Below, piece after piece: positions 59,137 through 64,000 of a stretch of DNA of 64,000 nt. The position numbers and the translations under genes were made by a program. Positions within the stretch are counted from its first letter, which is position 1. Each line of letters starts with the position of its first letter. Source of the DNA: a delta proteobacterium MLS_D (GTDB lineage Bacteria; Desulfobacterota; Syntrophia; Syntrophales; UBA2210). Location: NCBI GenBank assembly GCA_002030015.1, contig LQBH01000024.1:1-64000 (forward strand). Reading direction: 5' to 3'. The notes below the pieces were generated by a model. That model searched no databases. It was not told the origin of the DNA and saw only the letters and a list, made by a program, of their open reading frames with translations.

Positions 59137-60716
59137 AAAAAGTTCTCGTGAGCGACAAGCTGGCCCCGGAAGGAATTGCAATATTTACCGATGCTCCCGA
59201 TATTGAAGTTGACGTCATGACGAACCTGACGCCGGAGGAACTGAAGGGAGTCATTAAAAATTACGACGGTCTCGCGGTTCGGAGCGCTTCGAAAATAACC
59301 GCGGACATCATCGAAAATGCGGAAAATCTGAAGGTGATCGGCAGGGCCGGTATCGGGCTGGACAACATCGACGCCGAGGCAGCAAGCAAACGAGGTATCG
59401 TTGTCATGAACACGCCGGGAGGCAACACCATTACCACAGCGGAACATGCCATCGCCATGATGCTTTCCCTGGCGCGAAAGATTCCTCAGGCGACTATCTC
59501 GATGAAGGCCAGAAAATGGGAAAAAACCAAGTTCATGGGATCGGAGGTTTACAACAAGACCCTGGGAATTATCGGCATCGGGCGTGTCGGTTCCATTGTG
59601 GCCAACAGGGCCCAGGGACTGAAAATGAACGTCATAGCCTATGATCCATTTATTTCCCGTGACGTCGCCGAAAAATCCGGCATCACACTGATGCCCTTCG
59701 ACGAACTGCTCGCCGCGTCGGATTTCATTTCCCTGCACACGCCGCTGACGGACGAAACCAGGGGAATTATCAACACCGAGGCGTTCAAAAAAATGAAGAC
59801 CGGCATCTATATCATCAACTGTGCCCGGGGCGGCATCATCGTGGAAGACGATCTCCACGACGCCCTGGTGTCCGGGAAAGTGGCGGGAGCGGCGCTGGAT
59901 GTTTTTGAAGAAGAACCCTCCGGGAACCACAAACTCATGAAGCTGGACAATGTCATTTGTACCCCCCACCTGGGGGCCTCAACGGACGAAGCCCAGCGGA
60001 ACGTGGCCGTCGCCGTCGCCCAGCAGATCGTCGATTATCTCACCAAGGGAGAAATCAGAAACGCCGTGAACTTCCCGTCGGTCAGCGCCGAAGTTCTCAA
60101 GCTGGTAAGACCGCACCTGACCCTCGCCGAAAAAATGGGGCATCTCCAGGCACAGATTCTTTCGGGCGGCACAGAAGAAATCGAAATAGAATACAGCGGC
60201 GAAATTCTCGATTACGACGTTGCTCCGGTGACCATAGCCTTCGTGAAGGGGTTTCTTACGCCGATCCTCCAGGAAAACGTAAATTTCATCAACGCGTCCA
60301 TCATCGCCCGCGAAAGGGGTATCCGGGTTATCGAGTCGCGGAGCACGGAAACAAAAGATTATACAACAATGATCTCGGCGCGGACAACAACGTCAGAAGG
60401 AACATCTGTCGTGGAGGGTACGATCTTCGGCAGGCAGGACCCCCGCATCGTTCGCATCAATGATTTCACACTCGACGTCATGCCCGAGGGGCACATGATT
60501 CTTCTTTACAATCAGGACAGGCCGGGTGTTATCGGCAATATCGGCGTTACCCTCGGCAACAACGGCATCAATATCGCACGGCTCCACCTGAGTCGTGAAC
60601 TGATTGACGGCAAGGCCCTGGTGGTCTTCAGCACAGACAGCGCGGCTCCTGATGATGTGTTGTCGCAGCTGAAGAACCTGCCCAACGTACTGTCGGCGAC
60701 CCGCATCGAAATGTGA
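59133..60716 (+). CDS. serA: D-3-phosphoglycerate dehydrogenase
   Basis: VRSASKITADIIENAENLKVIGRAGIGLDNIDAEAASKRGIVVMNTPGGN, TLGIIGIGRVGSIVANRAQG; ACT domain at C-terminus. Confidence 0.96.
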   Translation: MKKVLVSDKLAPEGIAIFTDAPDIEVDVMTNLTPEELKGVIKNYDGLAVRSASKITADIIENAENLKVIGRAGIGLDNIDAEAASKRGIVVMNTPGGNTITTAEHAIAMMLSLARKIPQATISMKARKWEKTKFMGSEVYNKTLGIIGIGRVGSIVANRAQGLKMNVIAYDPFISRDVAEKSGITLMPFDELLAASDFISLHTPLTDETRGIINTEAFKKMKTGIYIINCARGGIIVEDDLHDALVSGKVAGAALDVFEEEPSGNHKLMKLDNVICTPHLGASTDEAQRNVAVAVAQQIVDYLTKGEIRNAVNFPSVSAEVLKLVRPHLTLAEKMGHLQAQILSGGTEEIEIEYSGEILDYDVAPVTIAFVKGFLTPILQENVNFINASIIARERGIRVIESRSTETKDYTTMISARTTTSEGTSVVEGTIFGRQDPRIVRINDFTLDVMPEGHMILLYNQDRPGVIGNIGVTLGNNGINIARLHLSRELIDGKALVVFSTDSAAPDDVLSQLKNLPNVLSATRIEM

Positions 60717-60733
60717 CCATCGTGGAGACTGTC

Positions 60734-62029
60734 ATGGCAAACGTGATTATCATAGGAACCCAGTGGGGCGATGAAGGCAAAGGCAAGATTGTCGACCTCT
60801 ACGCTCAGGAAGCGGACGTTATCGTTCGATTTCAAGGAGGAAATAACGCCGGGCACACGCTCGTGGCCAACGGCAGACAGACGATTCTCCATCTCGTCCC
60901 GTCAGGTATTCTGCACGACAATAAATGCTGTATCCTGGCAAGCGGCATGGTCATCAACCCGAAGGTTCTGCTCGAGGAACTGGACGAACTGGCGGCAAAC
61001 GGCCTTCCCCGCCCCGGAACAACTCTTCACGTAAGCGAATCGGCCCATGTCATCATGCCGTATCATGCACGTTTGGACGACGCCCGCGAGGCCAGGATGG
61101 GAAACTGCAAGATCGGTACAACGGGAAGGGGCATCGGTCCCGCTTATGAAGACAGGGCATCCCGGGTCGGGATTCGAATCTGCGACCTCACGCACAGTGA
61201 TGTTTTTGCTCGAAAACTGCGATACAACGTAGATGAGAAAAACCACTACCTGACCACCTTTTTTGGTGAGAAACCGGTTGATTACGATGCTATATTCGAG
61301 GAATACCGGGTATACGCCGAACGCCTGCGTCCTTACTGCGACAATACGCCGCTCCGCATCGAACGGGCCATAAAGGCGGGGAGACATATTCTTTTCGAGG
61401 GAGCACAGGGAACCCACCTCGATATTGATCACGGAACCTATCCCTACGTCACCTCGTCAAGCACCGTGGCAGGCAACGCCTGTGCAAGCGCCGGCGTGGG
61501 ACCCACCGACATATCGGAAGTCATCGGAATCTGCAAAGCCTACACCACCCGGGTTGGGAGCGGACCTTTCGTGACGGAACTCTCAAACGATACCGGCGAA
61601 CGCCTCCAGAAACAGGGCGGTGAATTCGGAGCAACGACCGGCAGGAAACGCCGCTGTGGATGGCTTGACATGGTCATGGTCCGCCAGTCGGTGAGGCTCT
61701 CCGGCGTGACGGGCATCGCGTTGACGAAAGTCGACGTGCTGACGGGATTCGATACCATAAAAATCTGTACCGGGTACCGCATAAGGGAAAAGGAGATTAC
61801 CGATTATGTTCCCGGCGACCTGGAGGTTCTGCAGCAATGCACTCCCGTCTACGAGGAACTACCGGGCTGGTCGGAGAACATAACCACCGCCCGCAGTCTG
61901 GAGGACCTGCCCCGTGCGGCACGGCGGTTTATCGAACGCATCGAAGAAATCACCGACCGCCGGGTGGTTCTTGTCTCGGTCGGACCGGGCCGCAGTGAGA
62001 CAATCCTTGTCAGCAACCCATTTCGGTGA
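60734..62029 (+). CDS. purA: Adenylosuccinate synthetase
   Basis: NVIIIGTQWGDEGKGKIVDLYAQEADVIVRFQGGNNAGHT. Confidence 0.97.
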   Translation: MANVIIIGTQWGDEGKGKIVDLYAQEADVIVRFQGGNNAGHTLVANGRQTILHLVPSGILHDNKCCILASGMVINPKVLLEELDELAANGLPRPGTTLHVSESAHVIMPYHARLDDAREARMGNCKIGTTGRGIGPAYEDRASRVGIRICDLTHSDVFARKLRYNVDEKNHYLTTFFGEKPVDYDAIFEEYRVYAERLRPYCDNTPLRIERAIKAGRHILFEGAQGTHLDIDHGTYPYVTSSSTVAGNACASAGVGPTDISEVIGICKAYTTRVGSGPFVTELSNDTGERLQKQGGEFGATTGRKRRCGWLDMVMVRQSVRLSGVTGIALTKVDVLTGFDTIKICTGYRIREKEITDYVPGDLEVLQQCTPVYEELPGWSENITTARSLEDLPRAARRFIERIEEITDRRVVLVSVGPGRSETILVSNPFR

Positions 62030-62467
62030 ATGATGCAGCCCACGAAAGACAGGAGAAAAAACATCGAAACACAACACCATTCGGCGAAAACGACAAAAGA
62101 GCGGGTCCTGCTTTGCGTTAACGCGGCGCTGAAACGACAACCCCGGAAGCTTTGCATTCTAAGGGTGGCTGAACTTACGTCTTTCACCGACTATTTCGTG
62201 ATCTGCAGCGGTGGTTCCGACCGGCAGGTTCAGGCGATCGCCGAGGCTATTCGGGAAGGTCTCAAAAAAGAAAAAATTCTTCCCGTCGGCACCGAGGGCG
62301 AACGGGCGGGACAATGGATCCTGATGGATTACGGCGATCTGGTCGTCCATATTTTTTATGAACCGATCCGCGAATTCTACGACATAGAGGGGCTCTGGTC
62401 GGAGGCCCCGGTTATGGAAGTAGACGCATCCGTTCAAACACTGACCGCGCTCGATGATAAACTTTAA
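62030..62467 (+). CDS. rsfS: Ribosome silencing factor
   Basis: LTSFTDYFVICSGGSDRQVQAIAEAI...EGERAGQWILMDYGDLVVHIFYEPIREFYDIEGLW. Confidence 0.93.
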   Translation: MMQPTKDRRKNIETQHHSAKTTKERVLLCVNAALKRQPRKLCILRVAELTSFTDYFVICSGGSDRQVQAIAEAIREGLKKEKILPVGTEGERAGQWILMDYGDLVVHIFYEPIREFYDIEGLWSEAPVMEVDASVQTLTALDDKL

Positions 62468-63239
62468 AAAAACAAGTCTTCTCTCCGCCTTGGCGGCCCT
62501 GTGCTTTCCGCCGCTGTGCATCGCCTGCGGCGCACTTCTTAAGGAAGAACAGGAAGAGCCTTTCTGCCCCGCCTGCCTGTCCCAAATAAACAGGGTGGAG
62601 GGATCGTTCTGTTCCGTCTGCGGGAAACCTCTGGAAGCCCCATCTTCTGACGGCTGGCACGTATGTGGCGACTGTATTCTTCATCCCCCCCCTTTTTCCC
62701 GCGTCAGGACTCTCGGCATATATGAAGGGCCGCTTCTCGAGGCGATTCACAGTTTCAAGTACAGGAAGGACATAGCAGCAGGAGAACGCCTGGGAAACAT
62801 GATGGCGTGCCGCGATTACGATGTGCTGAATCCCGCCGATTACGACGTGGTTGTCCCCGTTCCCCTTCACCCTGCAAAGCTCAGAAAACGGGGATTCAAT
62901 CAGGCCCTTGTTCTGGCGGGGAAAATAGCCCGGCGGTTCGATCGTCCGCTTAATGTCACGTCCCTGAAAAAAATCGCCGAAGGCCCGCCGCAGGTTGGTC
63001 TCGGCAGAAAGCGTCGGGAACGCAACATCAGAGGAACCTTCGCTGTCGCGGGTGGAGGTCGATTACAAAAAATGCGGGTTCTTCTCGTGGACGATGTATA
63101 CACCACGGGAAGCACTGTACGCGAATGCGCCCGGGTTTTAAAACAAAGCGGCGCGGCCGACGTCGCCGTTGTCGCCCTCGCGCGAACGCGAAGCGATGGA
63201 CAGGGTCGACGGGCGGAGGGAGACGGTACGGATGAATAA
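62454..63239 (+). CDS. ComF family phosphoribosyltransferase-like protein
   Basis: CIACGALLKEEQEEPFCPACL zinc finger; LRKRGFNQALVLAGKIA; VLLVDDVYTTGSTVRECARVLK. Confidence 0.93.
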   Translation: MINFKKTSLLSALAALCFPPLCIACGALLKEEQEEPFCPACLSQINRVEGSFCSVCGKPLEAPSSDGWHVCGDCILHPPPFSRVRTLGIYEGPLLEAIHSFKYRKDIAAGERLGNMMACRDYDVLNPADYDVVVPVPLHPAKLRKRGFNQALVLAGKIARRFDRPLNVTSLKKIAEGPPQVGLGRKRRERNIRGTFAVAGGGRLQKMRVLLVDDVYTTGSTVRECARVLKQSGAADVAVVALARTRSDGQGRRAEGDGTDE

Positions 63240-63705
63240 AATTCTGTCACGCCGGGAACTGAAGGAAATCCTCGACCGGGAGCGATCGCGGGGAAAACGG
63301 ATCGTATTCACCAACGGCTGTTTCGACCTGCTTCACTTCGGTCATATCGTCTGCCTGCGAGAAGCGAAACGTCACGGCGATATACTGGTGGTGGGGCTCA
63401 ACAGCGACATCTCCGTTGCGTCGCTCAAGGGTCCCTCGAGACCGATTGTACCCGAAGCTGAACGGGCGGCAATCATGGCTGCTCTCGAACCGGTCGATTT
63501 CGTCACGCTCTTTGAAGAAAACACACCGCGGGACCTGATCGCTTACCTCAGACCCCACATCCTGGTGAAAGGGGGCGACTGGAAGAAGTCGGACGTAGCC
63601 GGCTCGGACATCGTCGAAAACGTCGTCATCGTGCCGTCGGTGGCCGGCGTTTCCACCACGGACATCATCGCCCGTATAGAGGAAAGGCTCAGAAGTAAAA
63701 GATAA
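63232..63705 (+). CDS. rfaE2: D-glycero-beta-D-manno-heptose 1-phosphate adenylyltransferase (RfaE2/HldE C-domain type)
   Basis: VFTNGCFDLLHFGHIVCLREAKRHGDILVVGLNSD...LVKGGDWKKSDVAGSDIVE. Confidence 0.93.
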   Translation: MNKILSRRELKEILDRERSRGKRIVFTNGCFDLLHFGHIVCLREAKRHGDILVVGLNSDISVASLKGPSRPIVPEAERAAIMAALEPVDFVTLFEENTPRDLIAYLRPHILVKGGDWKKSDVAGSDIVENVVIVPSVAGVSTTDIIARIEERLRSKR

Positions 63706-63737
63706 TTTTACTTTACAAACGATTTTCTATTGTATAT

Positions 63738-64000
63738 ATGGGACACACAATTTTTGAACTTGCTGAACAGGATGGGAATACCTCTGCCATGACGCCCGAG
63801 CAACTGGAATATTTCAGGACACTGTTCAATCAAAAAATTGATGAATTATTGCGGGAAGCCGGAAAGACGGTATCGGGTATGACCGGGACGACGGAAAGTT
63901 TCCCCGATCTCACCGATCGCGCCTCACAGGAATCGGACAGGAATTTCGAACTGAGGATTCGGGACCGCGAACGGAAGCTCATAAAAAAAATGCGGGAGGC
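63738..64000 (+). CDS. dksA: DksA/TraR family protein, N-terminal part (runs off the right edge)
   Basis: MTPEQLEYFRTLFNQKIDELLREAGKTVSGMTGTTESFPDLTDRASQESDRNFELRIRDRERKLIKKMREA. Confidence 0.9.
   Translation, partial: MGHTIFELAEQDGNTSAMTPEQLEYFRTLFNQKIDELLREAGKTVSGMTGTTESFPDLTDRASQESDRNFELRIRDRERKLIKKMRE

Noticed and set aside
1-64000. CRISPR array, prophage or integrase
   Set aside because: No regularly spaced direct repeats and no phage structural, integrase or Cas genes were seen in either strand's translations.

Overview
This 64 kb window looks like chromosomal DNA from a high-GC Gram-negative bacterium. Gene content suggests a Desulfobacterota/Deltaproteobacteria-like organism, but that is inference. 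Most of the window is housekeeping: mfd (partial), nadA, moeA, selC, uvrC/uvrB, a glycine-betaine ABC transporter, ppsA, hsp20, rnpB, a CAU tRNA, radA, serC-serA-purA-rsfS-comF-rfaE2 and dksA (partial). Accessory content includes: (i) a region downstream of selC with a decayed IS256-like transposase and an arsR/permease/redox-disulfide/arsC cluster, in which the TauE/SafE gene is frameshifted; (ii) an alkyl-DHAP-synthase-like / glpD / FGGY-kinase operon; (iii) an ABC transporter paired with a NEW3-type exported protein; (iv) a ~10.6 kb minus-strand operon (about 40.03-50.63 kb) of six consecutive predicted exported proteins. Five of those six appear to be divergent paralogs sharing a 'YYLPxxPRxS' opening, a 'SGKAPVxxGxxxAVxxxLxxxGAxLLxxSLxxPTxDISxxFD' core and a beta-rich C-terminal module. 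I cannot assign them to a named family, and this operon is the best candidate here for an undescribed system. All calls come from reading the sequence and supplied translations; no database search was run.
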